A stretch of 64,000 nt of DNA from Circinella umbellata (taxonomy: Eukaryota; Mucoromycota; Mucoromycetes; Mucorales; Lichtheimiaceae). Below are positions 50,901-63,477 of this stretch, one piece after another. How positions within the stretch are numbered: position 1 is the first letter of the stretch; each line of letters opens with the position of its first letter. The stretch is taken from contig JAIWNF010000059.1 in the NCBI GenBank assembly GCA_025093555.1, positions 186,001-250,000 of the forward strand, read 5' to 3'. The notes under the pieces are model-generated. The model saw only the letters and a program-made list of their open reading frames with translations. It was not told the origin of the DNA and searched no databases. The translations under genes and the position numbers were made by a program.

Positions 50901-51171
50901 ATTATATCGATTGGCTGAATTCTATCAACATGGATGGGATAACGTTGTTCCCATTGATCAAGAAAGGGCTGAAGATTTATTTAACCTTGCTGCTCAACAT
51001 GGTACGTACATGCAATATTAGCAAAAAATGGTTTTAATAACAAAACTTAAAATTTGTTTTCATCTAACAAAACATTTGACTTATTGTTAATTTTTCTCTT
51101 TATTATTATTTTTTATTATTATCGTTTATATAGGATTTTCATCAATGTCCTCAACATCATTACAACATTAA
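44954..51171 (+). CDS. Very large Sel1-like-repeat protein, predicted N-myristoylated
   Basis: Exons 44954-46176, 46363-46561, 46652-47491, 47594-48207, 48292-49549, 49696-51001 and a proposed short last exon 51134-51171 give 1825 residues. If the last GTACGT donor is not used, the frame ends at 51021. The N-terminus MGSQQSRPN fits the myristoylation pattern MGxxxS. A ~260-residue Ser/Gln/Asn-rich basic region follows. The remainder is an almost unbroken solenoid of Sel1-like repeats. Examples are AQYRLGEMYAKGQGV...ALSWFEASAKNG and AWYNLGLYYAKGLGGV...AEICFEKAAKKG; I count about 37 by eye. Introns are in several phases but leave the repeats intact. Fungal Sel1-repeat proteins such as Chs4/Skt5 and Dsf2 act as membrane-linked scaffolds, but this one is much longer and its partner is unknown. 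Confidence 0.88.
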
Positions 51172-52075
51172 ACTTATTACATTTTTTTATTAATATTATT
51201 TATATTATGATATGTATGCTATGTATAGTACCCTTATTCTTTTTTGTATTGTTGTATATATCTATATATATATATCATTTATTATTATTATCATTATATT
51301 ATATTACATATGCCCCCCCCCCCAATTCACTCAACATCTCCGCCACTCATCCTTTTATTTTGCATTTTCTCTTCTTTCATCATGAAGCTTAACTTCAAAC
51401 CCTTTTTTTGTGTGTCTTATTCACCCTCCCCCAAAAAAAAGACTAATATTTTCTATAATTGCACGACAAATAATTGCACAAGATTTTTTTTTTGTTTCAA
51501 CAATGTTGCTATTAGAAAATATACCTTCAGGAGCAACTTTTTATTATTTTTTACTGAGCATGTAACTGTTTTTGGAGCCCCCGCCAATTAATTCCTTGAA
51601 TTGGGAAAAAAGAAAGAAAAACAAGTGCACGACGCCCAAACTTTATTATATTAGAAAGGGGTTTTTGACTGTTAAGTATAAATACGCCCAACAGGTTGGT
51701 GTAACAATGAAAAAGAGAAAAAGGGGAAATATAAAAAAGAAAAACGGGCGCAGCATAGGGTTTATCATATTTACGTGTTGAGTTTTTTATTTTGCGCGAT
51801 TGGAAAAAAAAAAGTTCCGCTTTGCAGTAAAAGTTGAATGGATGAGTTACTTTTAAGTACAAACACAATCGCTCTACGCTTTAGATATCTCAATAATTTT
51901 TTTGGTATAAATAACTCATCCTAATTCTTTATTTCCGCCTTCATTGAAAAAAAAAAACTTTTTTTCAAACAATCTTTTTCTCCCCGCTTTTTTCTTTTCT
52001 TTGATATATATATATATTGCTCTATCACCATAACAACAATAATAACAACAATAACATTAGTCATAATAATCAAAG
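51172..52075. other. Intergenic
   Basis: 0.9 kb AT-rich. It includes a C-run (CCCCCCCCCC near 51312), long T tracts, and a TATATATATATATTG stretch about 60 bp before the next ATG. No gene supported. Confidence 0.45.
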
Positions 52076-53086
52076 ATGTTATCAATTCGTAAAGTGTTCA
52101 CAAAAAACAAACGTAATAAACAACAAAAAAAGAAACAAAATTCATTTGTTTCTAATTCTTCTGCTTCTTCAACAACCGACGATTCCCCTGCAACATCAAC
52201 ACCTACAACACCAACATCTGGTCCATTTGTTCACGATACCCGTGGTATTTTCCGTACTCTTGAACCTGTATGGTATTATGGTTATTCTTCCACTGCTAGC
52301 AGTGAACAACATCTTCCAATAATCCCTACCGGAGATGGCGCCGAAAATGGCAATGTGAACAAGATGAAAGTTGAAGTACCAAAAGGAAGAGACCAACAAC
52401 AAGAAGAACAGGAAGTGGACTGGGTCCAATTCGACCCTCATTGTCAAACTGTATTGGAGTTTGCATATCGACAAAACAAGGCATCATGCGACTTGGGTCA
52501 AAATTGCATTGTTCATTTTACAAGTTCAAAACATGTTAGTATCGATGAATGGGTACTAGATGAAAATGTACGGCGTGTCATTACACCTGTCTGGTGGTTT
52601 GAACAAGATTCACTAGTTGATGGAAGTAAAGGCATGTGCCGATTTGATTACAAGAATCAAGCTCGTTTGGAAGCTTTAGCAGATGAGGATAGAACTAAAT
52701 TATCTTTAGTTGATGAAGCATTCCCACATCCATTTACTATCACATTGGTGACAAGATCGCGGGACCAAAAGGAGGAATGGCGTGGATTCCTTCATTATGA
52801 ATATCCTGCTATATATGTCAACAATAATATGCATGGAGGTGCTGTTAATAGTAGTTCCTATTTGTATGATAGTAATAGAACTAATATGATGATGATGATG
52901 AAACCCAACATGGAATATTTTTATGAAGATCCGTCAAGAAGATTATCATCATTTCATTTTCAACAACAACAACAACAACAAGCAATTCAAATACATCCAG
53001 GAACACCAGTACCAGAACTTGTACAAGGTGGTGATGATTATTATTATAATGATGTTATGTCAGCAGGTCGTCGATACTCCATTTAA
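52076..53086 (+). CDS. Protein with WWE-like region, function unknown
   Basis: Single exon, 336 residues. A basic Ser/Thr-rich N-terminus (residues 1-50) precedes a Trp-rich region, about residues 60-200. Its order is VWYYGY, then a Gln/Glu linker, then WVQFDPHCQTVLEFAYRQ, then CIVHFTSSKHVSIDEWVLDENVRR, then ITPVWWFEQD. The pattern (aromatic pair, WxxF/Y followed by a helix with LE.A, then a strand and terminal WWF) resembles WWE-type or PA-PLA1 N-terminal domains. The C-terminal part holds DEAFPHPFTITLVTRSRDQKEEWRGFLHYEYPA and then a low-complexity tail with Met and Gln runs. The domain assignment is my inference from pattern only. No signal peptide or membrane span. Confidence 0.7.
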   Translation: MLSIRKVFTKNKRNKQQKKKQNSFVSNSSASSTTDDSPATSTPTTPTSGPFVHDTRGIFRTLEPVWYYGYSSTASSEQHLPIIPTGDGAENGNVNKMKVEVPKGRDQQQEEQEVDWVQFDPHCQTVLEFAYRQNKASCDLGQNCIVHFTSSKHVSIDEWVLDENVRRVITPVWWFEQDSLVDGSKGMCRFDYKNQARLEALADEDRTKLSLVDEAFPHPFTITLVTRSRDQKEEWRGFLHYEYPAIYVNNNMHGGAVNSSSYLYDSNRTNMMMMMKPNMEYFYEDPSRRLSSFHFQQQQQQQAIQIHPGTPVPELVQGGDDYYYNDVMSAGRRYSI

Positions 53087-55186
53087 ATTACCCATATTTC
53101 ATGTTACATACACATATTTCTTTATTGCATATTTTTTCTATTTCTGATTTCTTTCCTCTTTCACATTCCCTCTCCTGTCTTTTTTCCAACCATTAATTCG
53201 TCGTTCCCGTCTGAAATTATACCATCCTAAAAAAATTTTTGTTAACAACGCAAAATTCATTCTTTTTTCATCATCCATACTAAAAATATGGAATCTATTA
53301 TACTGTTTTTTATCGCTCAACATGATCTCATCGACTATTCCTTATATATTATATTATATAATTCTTCTTTTGACTTCTATTTTTTAGTTTTCTGTACATA
53401 ATAAAAAAATAAAAAAAATGAAAACCCCGACTATTATAGCATTATAATCTATACTTTTTTTTTTATTTACTAAAGCGATACAACGTGGATAAGATGCTTG
53501 GTCTGTATTTATGTGTTACACCCGACACGGAAACATTTTCCGTCTAAAAATACATGTGTTACAAGCTTGGGTTTCAAAATAATCACCTATACAATCGATA
53601 CCTGTAGTACCAAAACTTTATAACGCGTCCGTGCACTTCCGAAGGAAAAGAAAAAATAAATGTAAAACAAAGAAACGAGAGAGAAAAAAAAGAGAAATTA
53701 ATTATTACGATTTAGATCGATAAATGAGATTGATAAGATAGACTAAACTATTGTGAGCAAAATGACACGTTCATTTTTCTACGCCCAAGAGTAAATATGT
53801 AAAAAAAAAAAAAAGGAGAGAAATAATTGCAATAGGAAAGAATGATAAGCATTAACACTTATAATACAAAAACTACTCATAAAGTTGTTTTTTGTTCATC
53901 GAAAAAAAAAAGAAATCTATTTTTATATGTAATTATATAAATATAAAAGTATTTATTGATTTGCTGTGCAAGAAAAAAGAATACTTCCTTTTTGGCTGGA
54001 CGTGGTTAAGGACTCGAGTTATAGTAGTTAGTAGAAGAAAAAATTGTTACTGTATACAAAAAAAATGTACGACCCTAATACTGCATAAGCTCATACATCC
54101 TACATACTGATAAGATACGGGTCAAACTCAAAAAAAAAATTGAGGGCATACACGTGCGAACCAAGAATTTGTAAAAAAAATAAGGTAAAAGCTAGTTACT
54201 AAGATACATATGATATGATGACTCTCCTTAAAATGATATTAATCATTATTTGTCACCCCGTTATTTGCGATATACCCTTTTACTTTCATAAAGCCATAGA
54301 CCTGCATTGAGCCTAATACAAATATAGAACAGGTAACAAATTTCACACACAGTAAAGAAGATTAATGTTTTTTATTAGGTTAAAGTGTAACTTTCATAAT
54401 GCCACCAATTTAACCTATTGTACATTCCAAAAAAAAAGAGTATATTTTTTCATTATCTTTTATGTAACCATAAAAATTGACATTGACTGAAAATAGTAAC
54501 TGATCTATTATTATCACAGCTTTCTACTCATTTTACATCTCCATATGTACACTTAGTCATCGGTTCTTTATTTATGTTTTCACATCAGTAATTAATGTCA
54601 GTTACGAATAACAACGTGCAAGGAGTATAGCCAAGGCCCCGTTCTGAAATAAGATTGACATTACTTCAATTATTGACTTGGTTACACTTCAATATATAAA
54701 AGCCCGAGTCAATATCATTTCTTACGTATTTTTTACATCATATGCCGTAACAAGCCTAGACCACAAAAAACGTGAAAATTGTGTAGTACCAAAAAGATTG
54801 AGTTGAAGCACTATGTATAGCTGTTGAAAAAAGTTAAAGATAAACAGTTAAATGGTATCCAACTACGTAGCAAGTCGTACAAGTTGGCGGCTTTTTTAGA
54901 ATGTTTAGTAGGAGTTCAAAGTGTATAACATCGATCTGGCGGAATATGCATTCCAATTTTTTTTAGAAATAATCAGGACACGATTTGTATGAATCAAATA
55001 GTTAAAAATACATTGAAGCTGTGTCTTTTATAAGTCAAAATCAAGTAATTAAAATGTTTATTTTTATAATGTGAAGGTTTTAAAAAAACGAGCTATTTTC
55101 TATAAGAAGTATAGAAAAGAAGTACCAGAAAAAATACTTCTTGTTGTTACTATCAGTATTGTATTTACTAAAAAAAGAAGTTAACA
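53087..55186. other. AT-rich intergenic region
   Basis: 2.1 kb with no supported gene; poly-A/T tracts and scattered TACGTA sites. The open frame at 53892-54110 has no recognisable feature. Confidence 0.45.
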
Positions 55187-56698
55187 TTCAAGGGGGATAA
55201 ATATGATCTGTCAGTGATATATAGTTCAATTTATCATTTGCAGTATTGTTTGTTGTTTTCGATGATAATGGTGTAGTTGTAGTAGCAGATAAAGGCTGAT
55301 TTAGCGAAGGGATAGTTTCTTGCAATAATTGTTTCTCGCCACCAGCAATATTACGTATCTGTGTAAAATATTCGAAGTTCTTGATGACCGTATAAATTAT
55401 ATGACTTCAGCATTTATTCAAATAATGTTTTAAAATGTGTTAATTCTTTTGTTGGTACTAGTAGTTGAAGCTTGATATCCTTAAACTTTGTACATACGGT
55501 ATATAATGCATAATACGTCGATTTCCCACCAGCTTTTGCTACGTGCTTGATGATCTTAAACGTGTGATCTCCTTTCAAAATAACACTGTCGAACATCATC
55601 CTTTCGTTATCCATAAATAATCTAAGTTGATCCACAATTACTGTATATACTATATGTAAATAAGTAGCTAATGGAACATAACCAGGGTATCCTAGCGGAT
55701 CGACAAAAGTCGAAAATAATGTATGTCTTTGTTCTACCGTACTTCCTCTAAAGAAAAAGGACTCCAGAGCGTACTATTGTTGTCAGTATCAATTGAAGTT
55801 AAATAAGTAAGTTGGAGACAATTATAACAAAGATGATGAAGTTCGTAAAGTAGATAATGTAGACGTTCCGGTCCTATAGCATTTTGAAAGCAAGGTTGAA
55901 GCAAATCAGCAAGTTGTCTTGAAATACTTAGGTACCGCCTCGGTAAGTTAATATTAGTTGGGAATATTGATTGAATGTGTTAAGGTAAACCATCCACAAG
56001 CTCGCTACCATGTCCATTAATGGTCTTTTTACATCTGTAGCATCTATAACGCTGAGAAAGTATGTAAAAGAAGCAATATACATAATTTTATCCATATTTA
56101 TAAAAGGACGATTTACTTTGATATAATAATAGTCTAAATGTCTTTATAATATTATTACCTATCATGTCCATAATTCGCTTCACAAAATAATTACGATTAA
56201 AACCAGCACCGTAAGGTTTACCTCCACAATTTTAAGCTTGGCAAAAAATATCAACAAGCTCATTTGGAATCCATATAAATAGACGGGGACGATAAAGTAA
56301 AGCAGATTCAATTTGGTGACGACCACGGGAGCAAAAGTGTGGCGACTCCGGATCTATCCAGAATTTATGTTCGTTATACAGCATTATCTTGTTTTTGTGA
56401 GCTTTTTTTTTATTTCTAATAAATATTCTCAAACAGCGTCAAAGGGAATATCATCTGGCTTCTTGGTTGCTGTTTTGCTGGCGATTTGATGAATTATCAC
56501 TACCATTATTATTATTACGTTGTTGCTGCTGTTCTTGCTGTCCAATCTGCTCGTTCTATAAAGTTTACGAACTGGTGCTTTCAATTGCAAGCAACGTATC
56601 TCCAACACCTTCATCAGGAATAACTTGTCCCGCATGCTATTGTATAGTGTTGTTATTAACTTTACAGTCTTCAGCTGATAATATTTCAAAATAGTCAA
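55187..56698 (-). pseudogene. Decayed DDE-type transposase-like gene
   Basis: Pieces of one protein lie collinear on the minus strand, separated by stops and frame changes. They are: a C-terminally acidic segment ending KPDDIPFDAV (56698-56429); NEHKFWIDPESPHFCSRGRH then LFIWIPNELVDIFCQA, with a stop at the end (56385-56232); NCGGKPYGAGFNRNYFVKRIMDM; DSVILKGDHTFKIIKHVAKAGG...LYTVCTKFKDIKLQLLVPTKELTHFKTLFE (55650-55414); and, after a stop, SYNLYGHQELRIFYTD. The remainder IAGGEKQLLQETIPS continues in another frame. The GDHTFK...YTD pattern resembles catalytic Asp motifs of a transposase group common in Mucoromycota that carries a FW..PES..FC..G region (DUF6729-like). That family link is from memory. 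Clearly non-functional. Confidence 0.6.
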
Positions 56699-58799
56699 GT
56701 ATTATTCAACTTTAGTTTGGTACCTGACTACCTGTACGTGGTCATTTATATTTATTGAAGTATGTTGAGCGCAATATTTTTTTTCGTTATGTAATGTTAT
56801 CATTATACAATGGGCCCACTGATAAGTCCATATAGCTTTAACTTCGTGTATAACTTATAATAGTACGTAATAATAACAATCATAATTCAAGCTGATAGAA
56901 TGATGGGTAAAAAGCTCTAACCACAAGAGTACTTTATTTAAAGGCTCTGTTTTTTTTATTTCTCTTTTGATCTCAATACATATAGCAGATAAATGATACA
57001 GATTACCTTCATGAAATATCAGTTCATTGAAATCACATATTCAAATACAGTATTTTTCTTTACGTTCCCCCCAAGACTCACAACAGAAAACTTTAAATAG
57101 TTATTATTCTTACCTTTGAACTATTTAGCGACACATAGCTGCCTATATGATATGTAAATTCTTCGAGCTTCAATAATGCGAAAAACGTATAATAACACGT
57201 ATAGCATTTAATATTATAAACATTGAATTCAAAACTTTAAAAATATGGAGCTACTGTTGATTATCTTATGTTTATTTATTCAAACTTATTGCTATTATTT
57301 TACTTTTATATTATACGTTGTTTTTCTTTCATCACCAAATAGCTGTGTAACCCGATTAATTATTCGCATTTTAGTAGTAAAATTTAAACTTTTGGTGTCG
57401 TTTTTCTTTTGTTGTATTTATATAGTCAAGAAATCTTTATTAGCTACACTCGAGCAAAATGAGGTATAATGATATTATGCTGTAAAAGTTGCGGTTTTGA
57501 AATTTAAAATTTTTGGTTCAAATATCCTAATAAAACACATTTCTAATGAAAAGAACGGCAGATTTTTAAGATAGGTCACTTTAAATAAGTGCTTCGCATC
57601 GTTGAGGAGATGATTGTGCTTGTTCATTTTTTGACGTAAAGTTTTAAAATGATAGTAAATCGACAAGACTATAGAGTTCGAACATAATAGCGAGTTTACT
57701 ATGAGAAAATATACATTCAGATATTGTTATGCCCTATTCTTTGAGATTTTCTCACTGAATGAAATTACAGTATTTCATCAAAGATAACAACAATTGTTTC
57801 TTCAATTATTTCTTTTTCTTTTTAGTTAGTAACAATTTCATCATTATGTGAATTCTCTTCACTTGTATTTAGTATAAATAGCCCTTCGATTTCAGTTTTT
57901 AAAAGTTTTTAGTTCACACAATTTCTTGAGTTCATTTCTTATCTCATTTTCATTTTCATTATTATTATTATCAATATATTCTCTTCAAGTAAAACTTAAT
58001 AAATAAACAAGTTATTATCATTACGTGGTCTTAATATATTGATCAATTGAGAACTTATTCATTACTATCATTATTAGTGGTTTCGGAATAAAAAGCCCGA
58101 AAACGTCCACTTCATCATATGATTTTAGTAACACAAACAGACAGCAAGTCTTCTATTTGAAAGTATACTTTTTATTTACTACCAACGAACGTAACAATAT
58201 AAAATCTGTCACAGTACGTAGGCGAGTATTTAATAGCATGAGTTACGATTATGTATTGTTATCAATTGTAACATTCAATATATATACCTATATTATGGCA
58301 TTAAATTGATAATATCGTTAATCGTGCAAAAAAGGTAATAGTAAGTATGCAGCATATTAATTTGAATACCAAAAGGCTGATGCGTTTAATGTAATATATT
58401 AGTTATAACTTGTGGCTCTTAAACGCTTCTGATGAGTCATTTATAGTTCAAGTACCTGAAAACGCAAAGAAGCTGCGCCTGATATGTATAGTTGTACTGT
58501 TACACAAATATGCTGCGCCTTTGGTTGTCTCAAGTTAACTTTATTTAAACAGCTTCTTTTTGTAGTATCTGATAATATGTTGCTTCTTTAGAGTGTTTAA
58601 AAGAATAAAACTTGTCTGATATTTTCAGGTAAATTGTGTGGGGTGCTCTTGAAATCATTATTTTATAAGTAGATAGAAATTAATCTTTTATTTTTATGCA
58701 GGTTCAACAAATAGAGTTATCACTTTCTTTTCTTTTTTTGTTATTGGTTTCGAATATTATTATTATTATTTACCCAAAACGCGTTGAAGAAAAAACAGA
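56699..58799. other. AT-rich intergenic region
   Basis: 2.1 kb. Open frames at 57245-57469 and 57475-57666 have no recognisable motif. The end carries (ATT)n and T-rich tracts just before the F-box gene start, consistent with a promoter. Confidence 0.45.
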
Positions 58800-61063
58800 A
58801 TGAGCATTATACCTTTGCCCATTCCTACAGCATTAGATACAACCCTTGTTCAGGATTTATTTGACAAGGCTAGTAATGCGCTCAACAAGCGCAATTATGA
58901 AGAAACCATCGATCTTACTTCAGAAGCAGTAAAGCGTATACACCAACTACAACTTTTGGCTGTTCTTGACCATCGATCGTGGGCTTATGGAATGAAATAC
59001 AAATTTGATAATGCCATAAAGGATGCTGAACGAATGATTGCGTGCGGACCTGAATGTCCAGCTGGGTACCTTCGATTAGGTAGTTTATTGGATAACCAAG
59101 GAAAATCATTGGCTGCGGCCGAGGTTTATCAGGAAGGTTTGAATCAAATTTCAAAGGATGATCCTGCCTATCTATGCTTGGTGGAATATTACCAAAAATC
59201 CAAAGAGAAAAGCCAAAAGTGTGTCGACTTTATCACAACGCTTCCGTCTCAAATATGTGAATATATTATTTCATACATGTCATTGAGTGATAAAATAAAT
59301 TGGTTGAGTGTTTCTCAAGCATGGAGCAAGAAGTTTGTGAATGACAAGACGACATGGTCACATGTATCTGGTGGTGATGATATACTTGTTGCAAGAGCAC
59401 TATCAAGGATTGGACATAATATTGAGGAATTGGAAATGACAAACACACTTACGGATGTATGGTTAGAATATCTCGAACACATGAAGAATGGCTATTTTAA
59501 ACAACTCAAGACGATAATAATTGTAGATAAAGTTAGTAAGTATAAAAATAAAATATAACTTGAAGAGATCGGGGGAGGTTAGTGGGATAAATTTCAGACT
59601 GGATATCAAGGGGATGGAATTGACAAGATCATATACTCATATATATGTGTGTGTGTGTGTGCTATGTTTATTGGATTATCATAGTTGCACCATATCCTGT
59701 ATTAGATACTGTAAAAGATACCATGGAAAGCGCATTTTGGGAAATACGGCATACATTGACCAAACTAGATTTTACATTTGTTAAATGTGATTTCCCATTG
59801 ATATATTTGGCAGATATATTGATGAATTGCACAAATCTCAAAACGTTTATTTTTGATGCAATGGACGATCTCCAATTATTTATTGGTGACTTTGATAAAT
59901 TGGAAACACCTCATAATGCTCTTATTGACATGGATATTACTTCTACATCAACTACTGGTGAAGCAATGAAACCATTATTAATACAATGTCCAAAATTACG
60001 ACGATTATTAGTGAAAAATTGTACTCCCAATGTTGTTGATATAGTTCATGATCATTGTCCCAATTTGGAAATATTTGGATACGAAGCGCATTCTTCGTAT
60101 GTTCCACAGTTAAAGGAAGAATTATGGCAAGAAGAAAAACGGGGTGAGGATAATAGTAGATCAGGTTTACGAGAAATTTACAGTCGCGATGGTGGTTATG
60201 GCGTACCCGCTGAAGCATTTATGCGACTATTGCGAGAAAATGCCAAGACATTGGAAGTCGTGTTTGCCAACTTTTCCATAACAGAAGAACAAGAAATTAA
60301 TAACGAACCTCATCAAGACTCACAACCACCGGATTATGGCGAAAAATTTGAGTTTGAACGATTGGAAAAATTGACCTACTGGTCAGATATTTATGGCTGC
60401 GCGGAACCCTTATTATTACATGCCATCAAAGTTTGTCCGTCCCTCAAGATGTTTAATCCAGCTGGTTCCACAAATATACCCAAGATTATCGATACCCTTG
60501 TTACTAGGCTACCAGGAGTTGTTGAACAGTTAGAATTTGCGAATGTTGATTCCGAGGATGATGACAGCGGAAAAGAGGTGGTTCGATTGTTAAAAGCATA
60601 CTATGACAACCTGTCAGCAGCGGACCAAAAATTACGTAAGGTGCGATTCCATTACTCAAATGTTATCACGGATGATGTGCTTGATATACTTTCTGGATTC
60701 GAAACACTCGAGACATCTCAGCTTTTAGGTCTTACCAAAGTCACAACAAATGGTATAACGAACTTTTTACAAAAGGTTGCCAGCAATGCGCATATTACAG
60801 AACTGAGACTGGATGATCTCTACGTGGTAGATGATACCGTTCTAAAGCTACTCTCCAAAATGGGATATCTAGAATCACTTCATTTGGAGGATTTATCAAG
60901 GATAACAGACAAAGGAATTACATATCTAGTAGATAATGTAAAGAGATTACGTAAAGTGAAAATCAAAAATTGTAAACGTATATCTGATAATGAAGAATTT
61001 CGTACCTATGTGAAGAACAACACAAAAGTCGAAGAAATCGAGATGATATTTGATTTTCAATAG
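58800..61063 (+). CDS. TPR/F-box/leucine-rich-repeat protein, Dia2/Pof3-like
   Basis: Likely substrate receptor of an SCF ubiquitin ligase. Exons 58800-59535 and 59685-61063 give 704 residues. The GTAAGT donor at 59536 (not the GTTAGT four bases earlier) keeps phase and joins KV to IAPYPVLD. Residues about 15-135 are TPR-like (ASNALNKRNYEETIDLTSEAV, PAGYLRLGSLLDNQGKSLAAAEVYQEGL). Residues about 145-185 are an F-box (ITTLPSQICEYIISYMSLSDKINWLSVSQAW). The rest is LRR, with units such as CPKLRRLLVKNCTPNVVDIV and MGYLESLHLEDLSRITDKGI. The same TPR-F-box-LRR order occurs in yeast Dia2 and fission-yeast Pof3, which act in genome stability. Orthology is plausible but unproven. The intron contains a short GT-dinucleotide repeat. 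Confidence 0.85.
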
Positions 61064-61460
61064 TAAAAATAAAAAAAAATGCGGGGGGTTTCCGTTGTAC
61101 ATGTATTATACACTTTGCACTTGGTTATTATAATATGTGCCAATTTTTTATCTTCATTTTTATTAATTTATGTGTTGTATAACAGCCCTAGGATTATCAC
61201 TCATTATTAATCCATGAAGGTGTAAAACATATATTAATTTTAACTTGAGAAAAAAGAGCACTTGTACCAATCATTAATGAGTATAATTAGGAAATGCAAG
61301 TCAAACATTTCCCATAACACTGTATATATAGAAGCAAAACCGAGGGAGGGGGCTGAGTGCATGTGATCAAAAAAAATTAAAATTTATATATTCTTTCCAT
61401 CCTTTCTCTTCCTCTCTTTTTTTTTCTTTACAATTTTTTACTATAATACTCTATATCATT
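61064..61460. other. Intergenic
   Basis: About 400 bp, with a G-run (GCGGGGGG) after the upstream stop and a pyrimidine-rich CTTTCCATCCTTTCTCTTCC tract before the dehydrogenase start. No gene. Confidence 0.5.
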
Positions 61461-63090
61461 ATGACCTTATCGAATGATGATACTTCTCAAGTCGCTGTAA
61501 TAACAGGTGGTAGCACGGGAATTGGTTATAATGTTGCAGTTGCCCTTGTTGCTAGAGGAATAAAAGTTGTGATTGGGGACATTAATGATAAGGATGGAGA
61601 AATAGCTGCAAAAGAATTAAACAAAAGGTTACTATATGATGTTGCTATGTTGCTCAGGAAGTTATATGTACCATATTCATTTTGACAACATTTTTTCTAA
61701 AAAATAAATAAAATAAAAACATTTTATGTCATCTATTTTTTTTAGGTCAAAAGAGACTGTTGCTATTTTTATTCATGTTGATGTTACAAAATATAAAGAT
61801 GTCCTTGCCATGTTTGCTTTAGCTGAAAAAGAATTTGGAGGAATTGATGTTTGTATACATGTTTATATTTCTTGATGGAAATATTCGTATACACAGTAAA
61901 GAAACCAGATTAAGCTTTTTATGTATTTTATTTACGTAGATCGTAGTTGCTAATGCCGGTATAATCAAATCTCCCAATGGGTACGCACCTTTTGATGGTA
62001 AATAATACACAGTACAGTAATTTTAATTATGATATTAAAAATAATAGCCAGTAATTTTTTTATTTCTTTCTTACAAATAATATTGATAATGATGATGTTA
62101 TGATCATAGCTCTTGATGAATCAGAAATGAAAATTTTTGACGTCAATGTTGGTGGTGTTATAAAGTGCAACAAAACTGCAATTATGTATATGTCAAAGCG
62201 AGCACGCCCAGGTGTTATTATCAATACCGCATCAGGGGCAGGTAAAAAAAAAAAGACTTTTTCTAAACTCTATATTATATCATTTTTTCTAACCACAAGG
62301 CATATCTATACTATATTTTGAATACAACATGCTAATAATATTTTAAATGGTGTAAATATGTAGGTATTTATCCAACACCGTAAGTTATTTTTAATTTATT
62401 GATATACCGTTGCTGCGACAACTATTTTGTTTTCGATCGAATAATTTCAACCTTTTTAATTAATACAATTAAAACATTTATAGAGGAATGAGTGACTACG
62501 CAGCTTCAAAGCATGCAATTGTAGGATGGACAAGAAGCCTTTCCCGATTACCAGATCAATGTAACATTCGAGTCAATGCAGTATGTCCTACCTGGGTAGA
62601 TACTGATTTCATTAAGGATCCTAGTATACCAAAAGAGTTACGAGATTTTATTAAAGCCAATCCCAAAGCTAATATGGATGATGTGGTAAAGGCATATCTT
62701 CAATGCATTGACGATCAAAGTTTATCAGGTATGTAGCATATCTTATTGTCTCTGATTTATTATTAAACAATATACATGTTACTCACCATATAATATTACG
62801 TATATATAAAAAGGTGCGACATTAACTGTACTAGCCGATGGAATACATATAGCAGAGCCACCTGCGTATCCTAGTAAGTAAATTATTTTGAACGAAAAAA
62901 AGAAAGTAATTTAATTAATACATAATTAATAATAATTACGTATCTAAAAAAAAATAAAACAGACAGCATGTTTTCACCTGAATTAGTACAGAATAGAACA
63001 TCCCTTATCCAAGGAATCGTCGATTTTTACAAGAGACAGCTCGACTGGGCGTTACAACGCTTTAGTAAATTGAGCAGTAATGATAATTAA
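61461..63090 (+). CDS. Short-chain dehydrogenase/reductase (classical SDR)
   Basis: NAD(P)-dependent oxidoreductase; the substrate cannot be read from sequence. Eight exons: 61461-61627, 61746-61848, 61940-61997, 62110-62241, 62364-62379, 62484-62728, 62814-62873 and 62963-63090, totalling 302 residues. Exon 5 is a 16-nt microexon. Classical SDR motifs are all present: TGGSTGIG cofactor loop (residues 15-22), acidic GDIND after strand 2 (favouring NAD), DVT, NAG (95-97), the catalytic triad Ser151 (NTASGAG), Tyr164 and Lys168 (YAASK), and the VNAVCPTWVDTDF motif. The C-terminus extends about 40 residues past the fold (LVQNRTSLIQGIVDFYKRQL). All eight exons are phase-consistent and motifs flank every junction, so the model is well supported. 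Confidence 0.9.
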
Positions 63091-63477
63091 AGTGATAACT
63101 TAAGATTTTAGTTCTAGCTAATATTATTCACTGTATTATAATGATTTATATGATTCAAATTAAATACAATTTAATGTCACACGCAACAAGAAATAATTCT
63201 ATTATTGCTTGTCTATCTACAGTATCTGTTTCATTGTCGTTATTTCTGTATACTTATTAATAATTATAATTTAAAACCGTTTATTTCTTTTCACCTCATC
63301 ATAATCTCCTGCAATAATGCAAATTGCAATATTATGAAATAGCCAAAAAGCTATCAGCAAAACTTTATATTTGAGTTCCCGAACAAGTTCGCTCACTTTT
63401 TCCTGAAACTCCTGCTCTTTCGGTTCAATAGCTTATACTTTTTTTTAATACTATTCTTTAAAGCAAATAACTGTTTC
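63091..63477. other. Intergenic/promoter
   Basis: 387 bp AT-rich between the dehydrogenase stop and the next start. No gene recognised. Confidence 0.45.
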
